NCBI RefSeq assembly: GCF_017876095.1
Contig: NZ_JAGINM010000004.1
Location: 310,001-374,000 of the forward strand
Length of the DNA: 64,000 nt
Direction of reading: 5' to 3'
From: Azospirillum agricola
Lineage (GTDB): Bacteria; Pseudomonadota; Alphaproteobacteria; Azospirillales; Azospirillaceae
Below the pieces are notes generated by a model that saw nothing but the letters and a program-made list of their open reading frames with translations, made no database searches and had not been told where the DNA came from. How positions within the stretch are numbered: the stretch's first letter is position 1; every line of letters starts with the position of its first letter. The translations under genes were made by a program, and so were the position numbers. Below, one piece after another: positions 25,902-38,923 of this stretch.

Positions 25902-27554
25902 TTACGCCGCCTTGCGTTCGCGGCGCAAGGCCCATTTCACCGTGATGCCCTCGGGTCCGCTATGCCCCTGCATCACGATCTGGCTGGTCCGCCGCGGCTC
26001 GTCGCCGCTGCCCATGTAGATGCTCTCGGCCAGTTCCAGCACCGCCCCGGTCGCCCGCATCCGCCAGACGTTGCCGCTGGGCAGCCGCAGTTCGACCTGG
26101 GCGCCGCCCTGGATCAGGGCGGGCTGGACCTGCGGGTGCAGATGGAAGCGGATGGCGAAGGGCTGGCCGGTCGGGGTGGCGCCGATCACCGGCTCCAGCG
26201 TGTCCTCGCCGCGCAGATCCTCGCCGTTGTCGGCCAGATAGACCCGCCGCCGGTGCAGGAAGCCGAAGCCCTTGCTGTAGCCGTTGTGGGTGGCGACGAC
26301 CAGCACGGCGCCGTCCGATTCCTGGCGCTCGCAGCCGACATGCGACGGGCGGCGGCCGAGCCCGCCATTTTCCAGCACCTCGGCCGAGTTGGTGTCGGCG
26401 ATCACCACCGTCGAATGGGCCGCCGAGCCGGCCAGCGCCGCGCGCCAGCGCCCGCGCTGCGACGGGTGGCTGCCGCAATTGACGATCAGCCGCTCCTTGC
26501 CGACCGACACCTCCATCGACAGGATGCCGGCGTGGGCGGTGCGGTCGAGCCCCGGCGGCGGCGGCGCCCCGGTGTCGAGCAGGGCCAGCGTCCGCCCGGC
26601 GATCAGCCGCTCGAAGCCGGTGTGCGGCGCGCTCTTCAGCGGACGGCCGCGGGCGTCGGCCTGGGCCAGCACGGTGTCGACCAGCCCGGCCTCCTCCTCG
26701 CGCCCGCCGTTGAACAGGGCGAGCCCGCCGTCGGCGTGACGGAAGAAGCGGAGCGCCGGGGTCATCCGGTCGATGGCGTGCTGGAGCGATTCCGGCACCT
26801 CGGCGCGGGCGACGCGCAGCACCGCGCGCATGTCGATCAGGTCGCGCAGCACCCGCAGCTGGACCGAGGGGTTGCGCTCGACATGGCCGCCGTCGGGCAG
26901 GATCTGGCGGGGCAGCTCGCGCTCGAGCAGGCGCAGCGCCTCGTAGCCGGCCTTCTCGTGGTCGGGCAGGCAGAAGCCGCCATAGACCAGCCCCTTGAGC
27001 GCCACGACCAGCCGCTCGCCGTCGAGCGCGCCGGGCAGCACCCGGCCAAGATGGCGGACCTGCCGGGCGAGATTCTCGAAGACCCGCGCGCGGAACTCGT
27101 CGTCGGCCGAGGCGCAGTAGAAGTCGTGCAGGCCGATCCAGTTGGCGACCCGCGCTCCCAGTATGTCGGGCGCCCAGCTCTGGGCGTTCCAGCCGCCGTT
27201 GTGGTCGAGCCAGGACCAGACCAGCACGCGGGCGCGCCGCCGCGCCATGTCGCCGCCGACCGCCCGCAGGTCGCGCATCCAGTCGAAGCCGTGCAGCGCC
27301 CGCAGCCAGCCGGCGCTGGCGCCGGGCAGCCGCCAGTTCGGCTCGCCGATGGGATCGACGGCGACCGCCTGTCCGGCGAAGCGCAGCACCCCGGCGAGGA
27401 TGGCGGAACCGTCGGCGGCGTCGCCCGGCCAGGGATCGGGGGGGATGACCGCCAGGGCGCCCGGCGCCCGGCCGCCCAGCATCAGCGCGTAGAGCGGGTT
27501 CCCATAAGCGAGCCGGGCCATCCCGTCGCGCAGCCGCCCGAAACCGTCACCCAT
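25902..27554 (-). CDS. Heparinase II/III family protein
   Basis: 550 residues. The N-terminal two-thirds is helical, as in the alpha-toroid of polysaccharide lyases. The C-terminal third is beta-rich and matches the heparinase II/III-like domain (HAGILSMEVSVGKERLIVNC, AHSTVVIADTNSAEV, NGYSKGFGFLHRRRVYLADN). No signal peptide is evident. Alphaproteobacteria very often carry this gene between rsmB and purH, as here, but its substrate is not established; an envelope glycan is a reasonable guess. The gap to rsmB is 132 bases and to purH 282 bases. Confidence 0.87.
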   Translation of the reverse strand: MGDGFGRLRDGMARLAYGNPLYALMLGGRAPGALAVIPPDPWPGDAADGSAILAGVLRFAGQAVAVDPIGEPNWRLPGASAGWLRALHGFDWMRDLRAVGGDMARRRARVLVWSWLDHNGGWNAQSWAPDILGARVANWIGLHDFYCASADDEFRARVFENLARQVRHLGRVLPGALDGERLVVALKGLVYGGFCLPDHEKAGYEALRLLERELPRQILPDGGHVERNPSVQLRVLRDLIDMRAVLRVARAEVPESLQHAIDRMTPALRFFRHADGGLALFNGGREEEAGLVDTVLAQADARGRPLKSAPHTGFERLIAGRTLALLDTGAPPPPGLDRTAHAGILSMEVSVGKERLIVNCGSHPSQRGRWRAALAGSAAHSTVVIADTNSAEVLENGGLGRRPSHVGCERQESDGAVLVVATHNGYSKGFGFLHRRRVYLADNGEDLRGEDTLEPVIGATPTGQPFAIRFHLHPQVQPALIQGGAQVELRLPSGNVWRMRATGAVLELAESIYMGSGDEPRRTSQIVMQGHSGPEGITVKWALRRERKAA

Positions 27555-27686
27555 CGCCCGGACTCCTTCAGGACCGCGGACGGCGGGACGGGCCGGCGGG
27601 CGACAAAACGACGATGCGGGGAAGCGCGGGCGAAAGCATGAGTGTGTCGTATCAATTCACCGCCGCCACCGCAAGACGATGACGTC

Positions 27687-28985
27687 TTATTCGGGCCGGC
27701 GTCGCAGCCGTGCCACAAAGAAACCGTCGATGCCGCCGAGATCGGCGAGCATGCCGGGCAGCGAGCGGACCTCGCCCTTCTCGTTGATCGGCTCCGACAA
27801 CCCACCCAGCTCGGCGGGCGTCACCGGCCAGCGCTCGACCCGGCCGTCGCGGGCCAGCAGGCGGGAGATCTGCGCCTCGCCCTCCTCCGGCTGGATCGAG
27901 CAGGTGCAGTAGATCAGCGTGCCGCCCGGCTTCACCAGATCGACCGCGCGGGCCAGCAGGCGGCCCTGCGCCTTGGCCAGCTTGGCGATGTCGTCGGGCG
28001 TCTTGACGCGCAGGATGTCGGGATGGCGGCGCACCGCCCCGGTCGCCGAGCAGGGCGCGTCGAGCAGCACCGCGTCGGCCGGGCCGCCCTCCGGCTCCCA
28101 GGTGGCGGCGTCGGTGGCGACCAGCTCGGCCTCCAGCCGCAGGCGCTTGAGGTTCTCGGTCACCCGCTCCAGCCGCTTGGCCGAGCGGTCGAGCGCGGTG
28201 ACGCTCGCCCCCTGGGCCACGAGCTGCGCGGTCTTGCCGCCGGGGGCGGCGCAGAGGTCGAACACGCGCTTGGCGGCCAAGTCGCCGAACAGCTTGGCCG
28301 GCAGCGAGGCGGCCAGATCCTGCACCCACCAGGCGCCCTCGTCGAATCCCGGCAGCTCGGTGACGGAACCGCCGGACGGGCGGCGCAGCGAGCCGGTCGG
28401 CAGCAGGGTCGCTTCCAGCCGCTCCGCCCAGGCCGCCGGGTCGGCCTTCACCGTGAGGTCGAGCGGCGCCTCGTGCAGGTGCGCCTCGACGATGCCGCGC
28501 GCCTTCGCCGTGCCGTAGGCGGTGCGCCAGGACAGCCACATCCAATCGGGCGTGTTCAGCCGGCCAGCGTCCTGCTGGGCGGCCAGCGCCGGCCCCTCGC
28601 GCCCGATGCGGCGCAGCACGGCGTTGATGAGGCCCTTGTAGGGGGCGGCGTTGCGCGCGGCGGCGAGCTCCACCGCCGTGTCGACGGCGGCGTGGGCGGG
28701 GGTGTTGAGGAACACGAGCTGCGCCGTTCCCAGCCGCAGCATGTCGTGGATCGCCGCCTTGGGCAGGCCCGGCTTGGCGAGGCAGCTCTGGATCAGCTCG
28801 TCGATCTGGCCCAGCCGGCGCAGCACGGTGGCGACCAGCAGGCGGACGAAGCCGCGGTCGCGCGGCTCCAGCCCGGCAAGGTCGGGGTGCGCGTCGAACG
28901 CGTCGTCGAAGGGAACGGACTTGCGCAGCACGTCGCGCAGCAAGTCGAGCGCGACGCCGCGGGCGGCGAGGGTGGTGTCGGTCAT
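27687..28985 (-). CDS. rsmB: 16S rRNA (cytosine-967-C5)-methyltransferase-type protein (RsmB/Sun)
   Basis: 432 residues. The N-terminal NusB-like RNA-binding domain (1-130, with RGFVRLLVATVLRRLGQIDE and PYKGLINAVLRRI) is joined to a Rossmann methyltransferase domain. SAM-binding motif: FDLCAAPGGKTAQL. The two cysteines of RNA m5C methyltransferases are present in DAPCSATGAVRRHPD (motif IV) and YCTCSIQPEE (motif VI). The combination with the NusB domain points to RsmB. The ATG at 28985 gives the standard start. Downstream of clpB with a strong hairpin between them. Confidence 0.94.
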   Translation of the reverse strand: MTDTTLAARGVALDLLRDVLRKSVPFDDAFDAHPDLAGLEPRDRGFVRLLVATVLRRLGQIDELIQSCLAKPGLPKAAIHDMLRLGTAQLVFLNTPAHAAVDTAVELAAARNAAPYKGLINAVLRRIGREGPALAAQQDAGRLNTPDWMWLSWRTAYGTAKARGIVEAHLHEAPLDLTVKADPAAWAERLEATLLPTGSLRRPSGGSVTELPGFDEGAWWVQDLAASLPAKLFGDLAAKRVFDLCAAPGGKTAQLVAQGASVTALDRSAKRLERVTENLKRLRLEAELVATDAATWEPEGGPADAVLLDAPCSATGAVRRHPDILRVKTPDDIAKLAKAQGRLLARAVDLVKPGGTLIYCTCSIQPEEGEAQISRLLARDGRVERWPVTPAELGGLSEPINEKGEVRSLPGMLADLGGIDGFFVARLRRRPE

Positions 28986-29035
28986 TCCGTTGATCTAGCG
29001 CGCCCGGCGGCGGGAGTCGATGGCGCAATCATCCT

Positions 29036-29072
29036 CTTCCACCCCGTGGCAACGCTTGCCACGGGGTGGAAG
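29036..29072 (-). terminator. 17-bp perfect hairpin after clpB
   Basis: CTTCCACCCCGTGGCAA (29036-29052) pairs perfectly with 29056-29072 around a CGC loop. It starts 10 bases beyond the clpB stop codon and separates clpB from rsmB on the same strand. No T-run follows, so it may act as a stem-only terminator or mRNA stabiliser. Confidence 0.75.
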
Positions 29073-29081
29073 CGGGAATGG

Positions 29082-31667
<2,586 letters not shown>

Positions 31668-31759
31668 GGCGTGCTCCCTTATCTCCGCCGACCGTCCGCG
31701 AGGCAGCCCGGTCGTTCCGATCCACATGAAACGTGCGATCCGCAAGGATGCTGCCAAAG

Positions 31760-31787
31760 ATGTAGGCACCGCCCGACGCCATGCAAG
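31760..31787 (-). promoter_or_regulatory. Candidate RpoH (sigma-32) promoter of clpB
   Basis: Read on the minus strand: CTTG (31787-31784), 17-bp spacer, CCTACAT (31766-31760). This agrees at ten of eleven specified positions, counting both elements, with the alphaproteobacterial heat-shock consensus CTTG-N17/18-CYTATNT. The leader to the clpB ATG would be about 85 bases. Confidence 0.7.
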
Positions 31788-31954
31788 ACCATCGGCCACA
31801 CGGGGGCTTGCGGGGGCCAGACCGGCCGAAGGAGGTAGCCGCCGCCGGCGCTTTCCCGCCGGATTCCCGGCCGATCGGATCACTTACGCGCCGCCGACGC
31901 CGGCGCTAGACTGCGCGGCGGTCACATCCAGGGAACGGCAAGGGACGGGAGTTC

Positions 31955-32521
31955 ATGACGGCCATCGCCACCCCCCGCAAGACGGCCCGCGACGCGGCCG
32001 ACCCGGCGGCCACAGCGTCGGCCGCCAAGCCGGCGCCGCGCCCGCTGCTCGCCGCCCTGCTGCGGCTCGCCTGGATCGGCCGGGGGCTGTGGCACCGGGT
32101 CGCCCGGCCGCTGACCATGGGGGTGCGCGCTCTCATCCTCGATGAATCCGACCCGGCCGCCGCCCGGATCCTGCTGATCCGCCACAGCTACGTCGGCGGC
32201 TGGCACATGCCCGGCGGCGGCGTCGGCAAGGGCGAGACGCTGGCCGAGGCCATGCGCCGGGAGGTGCGGGAGGAGGTCGGGCTGAGGGTGGAGGGCGAGA
32301 CGCCGCCGTTGGGAATCTACGCCCGCTTCCGCAACGGGGCGAGCGACCATGTGACGGTCTTCGTCGTGCGCGGCTGGAGCGGCACGCCGAAAGCCGACGG
32401 GGTGGAGATCGTCGAGGCGCGCTTCTTCACCGTCGACCGGCTGCCCGCCGACCTGAGCCCGGCGACCCGCCGCCGGCTGGAGGAGTTCCTCGGCGGCAAG
32501 CCGCCCGCAGCGCGCTGGTAG
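31955..32521 (+). CDS. NUDIX hydrolase
   Basis: 188 residues. The NUDIX box is complete: GVGKGETLAEAMRREVREEV matches GX5EX7REUXEEXGU with both catalytic glutamates. It is preceded by HSYVGGWHMPGGG, as in many nucleotide- or CoA-diphosphate hydrolases. An N-terminal extension of about 55 residues (Ala/Pro/Arg-rich, then LLRLAWIGRGLWHRVARPLT) is unusual and may associate with membrane or RNA. The substrate is unpredictable. ATG 31955 follows AAGGGACGGGAG. Divergent from clpB. Confidence 0.9.
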   Translation: MTAIATPRKTARDAADPAATASAAKPAPRPLLAALLRLAWIGRGLWHRVARPLTMGVRALILDESDPAAARILLIRHSYVGGWHMPGGGVGKGETLAEAMRREVREEVGLRVEGETPPLGIYARFRNGASDHVTVFVVRGWSGTPKADGVEIVEARFFTVDRLPADLSPATRRRLEEFLGGKPPAARW

Positions 32522-32597
32522 CGCCACTCTGGACGGAATGGGATCGCCCGCCGGATCGGCGCGTTGGGCGGAGCGGCCGGACCGCCCATCGGACCGG

Positions 32598-32636
32598 TTG
32601 ACAGAGCCGATCCCACCCACTCATTGTGCAGTGCAA
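32598..32636 (+). promoter_or_regulatory. Possible promoter and operator overlapping the MOSC gene start
   Basis: TTGACA (32598-32603) is a consensus -35 element. A weak -10 (CATTGT, 32622-32627) lies 18 bp downstream. TTGTGCAGTGCAA (32624-32636) overlaps it and ends on the A of the ATG. Transcription from here would begin within a few bases of the start codon, giving a nearly leaderless mRNA. Inference from motif positions only. Confidence 0.4.
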
Positions 32637-33409
32637 TGAACCCCACCGTCGCCGCCATTCGCCGCCACCCCGTGAAGGGGCTGAGCGGCCAAGAGCTGAC
32701 CGCCGCCGACCTCGTTCCCGGCCAAGCCCTTCCGCTCGACCGCCGTTACGGCCTGCTGCACGGGCCGGCCGCCCTGGACACCGACGTGAAGGGATGGCGG
32801 CCACCGTCGGATTTCTTCACGCTGGACCGCACCGAGAAGCTGGCCCTGCTCGACACCGGGTTCGACGAGGCGACCCATTCGCTGATCGTCCGGCGCGGCG
32901 GGCGGCAGGTGTCGCGCGGACGGCTCGACCAGCCGATGGGCCGCACCCTGCTGGAGCAGTTCTTCGCCGCCTATCTGGCCGGCACCGTGCCCGGCATGCC
33001 GCGCCTGGTCGAAGCGGCGCCCGGCGGCGCCTTCGGCGACAGCGAGGAGCCGTCGCTGGTCCTGCTGAATCTCGCCAGCCTGCGCGACCTGGAGGAACGG
33101 ATCGCCAAGCAGCCGGTCGATCCGCGCCGCTTCCGGGCCAATCTGCTGATCGACGGGCTGAATCCGTGGGTGGAACGGTCCTGGGCCGGAACGACGCTGA
33201 CCGTCGGAGGGGCGACGCTCGCCATCGTCGAGGCGGTCGACTGCCGGCCGGCCTACGACGTGAACCCCGCCAGCGGGGCGACCGACCTCAATCTGCTGCC
33301 GCTCATGGAGCGCGGCTACGGCCACGCGCAGGTCGCGCTGCGCGCCCGCGTCGTCCGTGGCGGCCGGATCGCCGTGGGCGATCCGGTCTCACCGGGAGAG
33401 GTCGGGTAA
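32636..33409 (+). CDS. MOSC domain-containing protein
   Basis: 257 residues with an N-terminal MOSC beta-barrel (IRRHPVKGLSGQELTAADLV) and a C-terminal MOSC domain, the fold found at the C-terminus of molybdenum-cofactor sulfurases and in mARC/YcbX-like proteins. The conserved cysteine is present in VEAVDCRPAYDVNPASGATD. Such proteins bind Moco and reduce N-hydroxylated compounds in some cases; here the partner redox domain is absent. The ATG at 32636 is chosen because the frame upstream is not conserved, although no Shine-Dalgarno sequence precedes it. 18 bases separate it from the convergent DUF4167 gene. Confidence 0.82.
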   Translation: MNPTVAAIRRHPVKGLSGQELTAADLVPGQALPLDRRYGLLHGPAALDTDVKGWRPPSDFFTLDRTEKLALLDTGFDEATHSLIVRRGGRQVSRGRLDQPMGRTLLEQFFAAYLAGTVPGMPRLVEAAPGGAFGDSEEPSLVLLNLASLRDLEERIAKQPVDPRRFRANLLIDGLNPWVERSWAGTTLTVGGATLAIVEAVDCRPAYDVNPASGATDLNLLPLMERGYGHAQVALRARVVRGGRIAVGDPVSPGEVG

Positions 33410-33427
33410 AAACCGGGCCTCCCGCCT

Positions 33428-33877
33428 TCAGGCGTTGACCGCCGCCCGTTCCTCGGCGCCATCGGCCTCATCCTCGCCGCCCTGCTGGTCCTCGTCCTCG
33501 GACGTGGCCGCCGGGGCGCCCTGCGCGTGGGCGTGGCTGTTGCCGGGCTGGCCGCCGCGCTGGCGGTTTTCCGATTCCTGGATCTGGTTGATGATGCGGA
33601 GATAATGCTCCGCGTGCTGGAGATAGTTCTCGGCCTGCACCCGGTCGCCCGACGACATCGCGTCGCGCGCCAGCGCCTGGTACTTCTCCTGGACTTGCCA
33701 CGCGTTGCCGCGGATGCGCACGTCCGGACCGTTGCTGTCGAAGGTCTGATGACGCAGCGGAACGTTCTGGCGCCGGTTGGCGTTGCCGCCCCCGCCACCA
33801 CCACCACCGCCGCCACCACCGCCCCCGCCGCTGTTGCCACGACCGCGCGAACGCCTGGAGTTCGGTCCCTGTCTCAT
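33428..33877 (-). CDS. DUF4167 domain-containing protein
   Basis: 149 residues beginning MRQGPNSRRSRGRGNSGG, followed by an uninterrupted glycine run of about fifteen and then the conserved DUF4167 core (LRHQTFDSNGPDVRIRGNAW, QVQEKYQALARDAMSSGDRV, AENYLQHAEHYLRIINQIQE). The tail is acidic and low-complexity (EDEDQQGGEDEADGAEER). The basic, RG-rich N-terminus suggests nucleic-acid binding. Alphaproteobacteria nearly always carry this gene next to prmC and prfA, as here, but no function is established. Confidence 0.88.
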   Translation of the reverse strand: MRQGPNSRRSRGRGNSGGGGGGGGGGGGGGGNANRRQNVPLRHQTFDSNGPDVRIRGNAWQVQEKYQALARDAMSSGDRVQAENYLQHAEHYLRIINQIQESENRQRGGQPGNSHAHAQGAPAATSEDEDQQGGEDEADGAEERAAVNA

Positions 33878-34148
33878 TCGGCTCTTAAGGCCCCATGCAA
33901 GAGAAGCGCATTCCCCGGAACGCCCGGCCGGCCATCCCGGCCGCCAAGCCCGCCGTGGAGACCGTCCACGGATGAGTCACGGGGATCAAACGACGCGTCC
34001 GCAGCAAGTGCGGCGGGTTGTGGCGGTCAACGCTCGGCAAAGCACCAGTCCGAGACCAAGAACCCCGCAATCCCTTATGTTCGCGGTCGTGTACCGCACA
34101 CTAACCGCCAACGCCCGCCAATCCAACCTTTTTTTTGGATTACCCGGA
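33878..34148. other. Intergenic region, prmC to DUF4167
   Basis: 271 bases without a gene that I can support; about 34070-34150 is relatively AT-rich. It presumably contains the DUF4167 promoter on the minus strand. The palindrome AATCCAA/TTGGATT (34120-34126, 34135-34141) encloses a T-run 8 bases beyond the prmC stop codon and may contribute to termination. Confidence 0.45.
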
Positions 34149-35000
34149 TCATGCCAAGTCGTTCCGGCCCCGAACACATCGTTCGATTCCACCAAGATCG
34201 CGGAGCCGCGCTATGTCCGCGATGCCCTGTGCGGCGAACAGATCCGCCACATCCGGAGCTTGCCCCTGCCCCACCTCGACGGCGACCAGCCCGCCGGGCA
34301 CGAGGAGCGCCGGCAACTGGGCCGCGATGATCCGATAGGGATCCAAACCATCGGCACCCCCATCGAGCGCGCGCCGCGGGTCGTGCTCCCGCACCTCCGG
34401 GGCCAGCGTGGCGATGTCGGCCGTCGGAATGTAGGGCGGGTTGGAGACGACGATGTCGAAACGGTCCTCAATGCCGCTGCCCCAATCGCCGGTCTGGAAG
34501 CGTGCCCGCGCGGCCAGCCGATTGCGCTCCGCGTTGCCGGCCGCCGCCTCGACCGCCAGCGGGCTGAGATCGACGCCGAGGCCGCTGGCGTTCGGCAGCT
34601 CCGCCAGCAGGGCCAGCAGGATGCAACCCGTTCCGGTTCCGAGATCGAGCAGGCGAAGGGAAGCGTTCTTGTCGGGAAGCGCCTTCAGCACGGCCTCGAC
34701 CACGGTTTCCGTGTCGGGACGCGGCTCCAGCGTGTCGGGGTTGAGGGCAAGGTCGATGGTCCAGAACTCGCGATGGCCGAGGATGCGGCCGACCGGCTCG
34801 TGGGCCGCGCGGCGGTCGACCAGGGCCAGGGCGCGGGCGGCGTCGGCTTCCGGAATTATTTGTTCCGATTTCGTAATGAAGTCGGTCCGTGTGAGGTTCA
34901 GCGCGTGTTCCAGCAGGTAGCGCGCGTCGAGATCCGGCGTGTCGATGCCGGCATCGCGCAAACGCGCCTCGGCAAGCCGCCGCAGGGCGTGAAGATTCAT
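34149..35000 (-). CDS. prmC: Peptide chain release factor N5-glutamine methyltransferase PrmC
   Basis: 283 residues. Methylates the GGQ glutamine of release factors. An N-terminal helical domain precedes the SAM-binding motif LDLGTGTGCILLALLAELPN and the catalytic NPPY motif in VSNPPYIPTADI, which receives the glutamine. EPRPDTETVVEAVL is the conserved substrate-binding stretch. The start chosen is the ATG at 35000; the frame continues upstream only through a palindromic repeat. It follows prfA on the same strand, the usual enzyme-substrate pairing. Confidence 0.96.
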   Translation of the reverse strand: MNLHALRRLAEARLRDAGIDTPDLDARYLLEHALNLTRTDFITKSEQIIPEADAARALALVDRRAAHEPVGRILGHREFWTIDLALNPDTLEPRPDTETVVEAVLKALPDKNASLRLLDLGTGTGCILLALLAELPNASGLGVDLSPLAVEAAAGNAERNRLAARARFQTGDWGSGIEDRFDIVVSNPPYIPTADIATLAPEVREHDPRRALDGGADGLDPYRIIAAQLPALLVPGGLVAVEVGQGQAPDVADLFAAQGIADIARLRDLGGIERCVRGRNDLA

Positions 35001-35035
35001 GGCCGCTTCGCTCCTTCCCACCGCGACACCAAGTC

Positions 35036-35060
35036 CCCTCCCCCGCCCAGCGGGGGAGGG
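35036..35060. repeat. 11-bp hairpin repeat between prfA and prmC
   Basis: CCCTCCCCCGC (35036-35046) and GCGGGGGAGGG (35050-35060) close a CCA loop. Same family as the hairpins at 18817-18865 and 61053-61070. It lies within the short prfA-prmC spacer. Confidence 0.8.
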
Positions 35061-35080
35061 AAATGAGGCGTCGATCGGCC

Positions 35081-36128
<1,048 letters not shown>

Positions 36129-36154
<26 letters not shown>

Positions 36155-37445
36155 GTCGCTCGTCCTCTTCGCGTTCCACAGCGCTCGTCCCGTCCAGACG
36201 GAACAAGCGAAACAACAGCCGTTCGGCCGCGGCCCGTTCGGCCAACCCAACCCCGTCATGGTCGGCCGCCAGCGCCCGCAGCACCTCCGACGGCCCGTGC
36301 AGCAGCCGGTTCACCAGCAGCCGCGTCGCCGAGGCGGCGTCGAGGTCGCCGTGCTCGACCAGCAGCCGCCGCCGCTCCCCCTCGAAATGCATGCGCAGCG
36401 CCGCCACGGCGGGCACGGCGGCGCGTTCGGCGCGGTCGCGGGCGAAGGCGGCCAGCGCCTCGTCGACGATGCTCCAGGCGGCCTGGGTCGCCGCCTCGCG
36501 CCCGACACGGCCCTGCAAGGCCACCCGCTCCAGGTCGGCGAGGTCGTAGACGAAGGCGCCGTCCATGCCGGCGACCGCCGGCTCCACGTCGGAGGGGATC
36601 GCGGCGTCGACCACGAACACCGGGCGGCGGCGGCGGCGCCTCAACGCCGCCTCCATCATCCCGGAGGTCAGGATATAGCGCCCCAGCCCGGCCGCGGTCA
36701 CCACGATATCGGCCCCGGCCAGCGCGGAGTCGAGATCCGACCAGGGCGCGAAATGCCCGTCGAGCCGCCGCGCCGCCGCCTCGGCCCGGCGGTCCACCGG
36801 GGCGGTGACGGTCAGCCGCGGCAGGCCGGCCTCGCGCAAGCCATCGAGCACCAGCGTGCCCATGTCGCCGAGCCCGATCAGCAGGGCGGCGCAGCGCTTC
36901 GGGTTGCCGTGCAGGTCGCGCGCCACCTGGACGGCGGCGGCGGCCAGCGAGGTGGCGCCCTCGGCGATCGGCGTCTCGCTGCGCACCCGCTTGGCGGCGG
37001 CGTAGGCCGCCTGCATCGCCGCCTCCAGCTCCGGCCCGGTCAGCCCGCCGGCGGCGGCGGTGCGGTGGGCGGCCTTGAGCTGGCCCAGGATGTGCGGCTC
37101 GCCGACGATCTGGCTGTCGAGCGAGCAGGCCACCGCGAACAGATGGCGCACCGCGTCGAGCCCGGTGCGGGTGTAGAGCTGGTCGGCGAGATCCGGCGTC
37201 GGCAGCCCGACCCGCTCGGCCATCAGGCCGGCGATGGCCAGCGCCGCCTCGTTGGGGCGCTCGTGGACGGCCTGCACCTCGACCCGATCGCAGGTGCTGA
37301 GCCACACCGCCTGCGTCACCCCGGCGGCGCGCAGACGCTCCAGCATGCCCGGCACCTCCGCCTCGTCGGTCGCGAGACCGTCGCGGATCGCGCCGGAGCA
37401 GGTCCGGTGGCTGGCGCCGATGACGAAGTAGGAGGTGGTGGTCAC
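36129..37445 (-). CDS. hemA: Glutamyl-tRNA reductase
   Basis: First step of C5-pathway tetrapyrrole synthesis, 438 residues. The catalytic cysteine is Cys52 in [11 protein letters not shown] (usual form STCNRxE). The NADPH site is around [13 protein letters not shown], and [14 protein letters not shown] corresponds to the usual GExQILGQVK. A C-terminal dimerisation helix region is present. The start is GTG at 37445. Several invariant positions are substituted, suggesting a divergent branch, and many alphaproteobacteria use the ALA-synthase route instead. The 3' end overlaps prfA. Confidence 0.9.
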
Positions 37446-37506
37446 GCCGGTGGTCGTTTCGTCCCTGCCCGTCGCGGGGGTTCGCGCGTTGGCTGATGTT
37501 TATTGA

Positions 37507-37623
37507 GACACAGATGAACACAGATAAACACAGATGAATATAATAATATTAACATCGATTCCATTTGGCATGAAACCCGATGTGCATCATGTTCATCTGT
37601 GTCTATCTGTGTTCATCTGTGTC
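37507..37623. repeat. Inverted repeat of ACACAGATGAAC units
   Basis: GACACAGATGAACACAGATA... (37507-37538) and its complement (37592-37623) match at 31 of 32 positions around a 53-base AT-rich loop. It uses the same units as the nested repeat at 25692-25826. It fills the ispG-hemA spacer, ending 8 bases beyond the ispG stop. Confidence 0.92.
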
Positions 37624-37631
37624 AAAAAACC

Positions 37632-38762
37632 TTACTCCGCCGCGGCAGCCGCCTTCTCGGTCGCCTTAGCCGCCTCGACCTCGGCGGCCTTCTTCTCGAC
37701 CAACCCGACGAGGTGATCGACGATGTCCTTGTCCTTCAGCCGGTGGTCGGTGACGCCGGACAGGTAGATCTGGTGGGTGTTGTTGCCGCCGCCGGTCAGG
37801 CCGATGTCGGTCTCGCGCGCCTCGCCGGGGCCGTTCACCACGCAGCCGATCACCGACAGGGTCAGCGGCGTCGTGATGTGGGCCAGACGCGCCTCCAGCA
37901 GTTCCACCGTCTTGATGACGTTGAAGTTCTGCCGCGCGCAGCTCGGGCAGGAGATCACCGTCACGCCGCGCCGGCGCAGGCCGAGCGACTTCAACATCTC
38001 GTAGCCGACCTGCACCTCCTCCGCCGGCTCGGCCGACAGGGAGACGCGCAGCGTGTCGCCGATGCCCGACCACAGCAGCATGCCGAGCCCGATGGAGGAC
38101 TTCACCGTCCCGGCGCGCAGGCCGCCGGCCTCGGTGATGCCGATGTGCAGCGGGTAGTCGCAGGCCTCGGCCAGCGCCTGGTAGGCGGCGACCGCCAGGA
38201 AGGTGTCCGACGCCTTCACCGAGATCTTGAACTCGCGGAAGTCGTTGTCCTCCAGGATCCTCGCGTGGTTCAGCGCGCTCTCGACCATCGCCTCGGGGCA
38301 GGGCTCGCCGTACTTCTCCAGCAGATCCTGCTCCAGCGAGCCGGCGTTGACGCCGATGCGCATCGAGCAGCCATGGTCCTTGGCCGCCTTCACCACCTCG
38401 CGCACCCGTTCGGGCGAGCCGATGTTGCCGGGGTTGATGCGCAGGCAGGCCGCCCCGCTCTCCGCCGCCTCGATGGCGCGCTTGTAATGGAAATGGATGT
38501 CGGCGACGACCGGCACCGACACCTGCTTCACGATGTCCTTCAGGGCCAGCGCCGACTCGCGGTCGGGGCAGGAGACGCGGACGATGTCCACCCCCACCCG
38601 CTCGGCCGCCTGGATCTGCTCGACCGTCGCCTTCACGTCGGTGGTCGGCGTGTTGGTCATGGTCTGGACCGAGATCGGCGCGTCGCCGCCGACGAGCACG
38701 TTGCCGACCCGGATCTGGCGGGACTTGCGGCGGAGGATCTGGCGGTAGGCACGCACGGTCAT
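37632..38762 (-). CDS. ispG: 4-hydroxy-3-methylbut-2-enyl-diphosphate synthase (IspG/GcpE)
   Basis: Penultimate step of the MEP isoprenoid pathway, a 4Fe-4S enzyme of 376 residues. TIM-barrel residues include [20 protein letters not shown] and [20 protein letters not shown]. The iron-sulfur ligands lie in [19 protein letters not shown] and [12 protein letters not shown], with the conserved Glu in the latter. The C-terminus is a low-complexity Ala/Glu/Lys tail. ATG at 38762. It lies downstream of rodZ on the same strand with 161 bases between, which contain the hairpin CCGTGTG/CACACGG (38811-38828). Confidence 0.97.
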   Translation of the reverse strand: MTVRAYRQILRRKSRQIRVGNVLVGGDAPISVQTMTNTPTTDVKATVEQIQAAERVGVDIVRVSCPDRESALALKDIVKQVSVPVVADIHFHYKRAIEAAESGAACLRINPGNIGSPERVREVVKAAKDHGCSMRIGVNAGSLEQDLLEKYGEPCPEAMVESALNHARILEDNDFREFKISVKASDTFLAVAAYQALAEACDYPLHIGITEAGGLRAGTVKSSIGLGMLLWSGIGDTLRVSLSAEPAEEVQVGYEMLKSLGLRRRGVTVISCPSCARQNFNVIKTVELLEARLAHITTPLTLSVIGCVVNGPGEARETDIGLTGGGNNTHQIYLSGVTDHRLKDKDIVDHLVGLVEKKAAEVEAAKATEKAAAAAE

Positions 38763-38923
38763 GGCAGGGGCCTCAAGACAGCGTCGGGGGCGACGACGGG
38801 GGGCCGGGATCCGTGTGTGCGCACACGGCCGGGGTCACGTCAGAAGTACGGTCCCCCGCGGCGGATTCAAGCGCCAGTTCCAGGACACAGGGTTCCGCGA
38901 CACGGGGTTTCGCGGCGCCGGGC

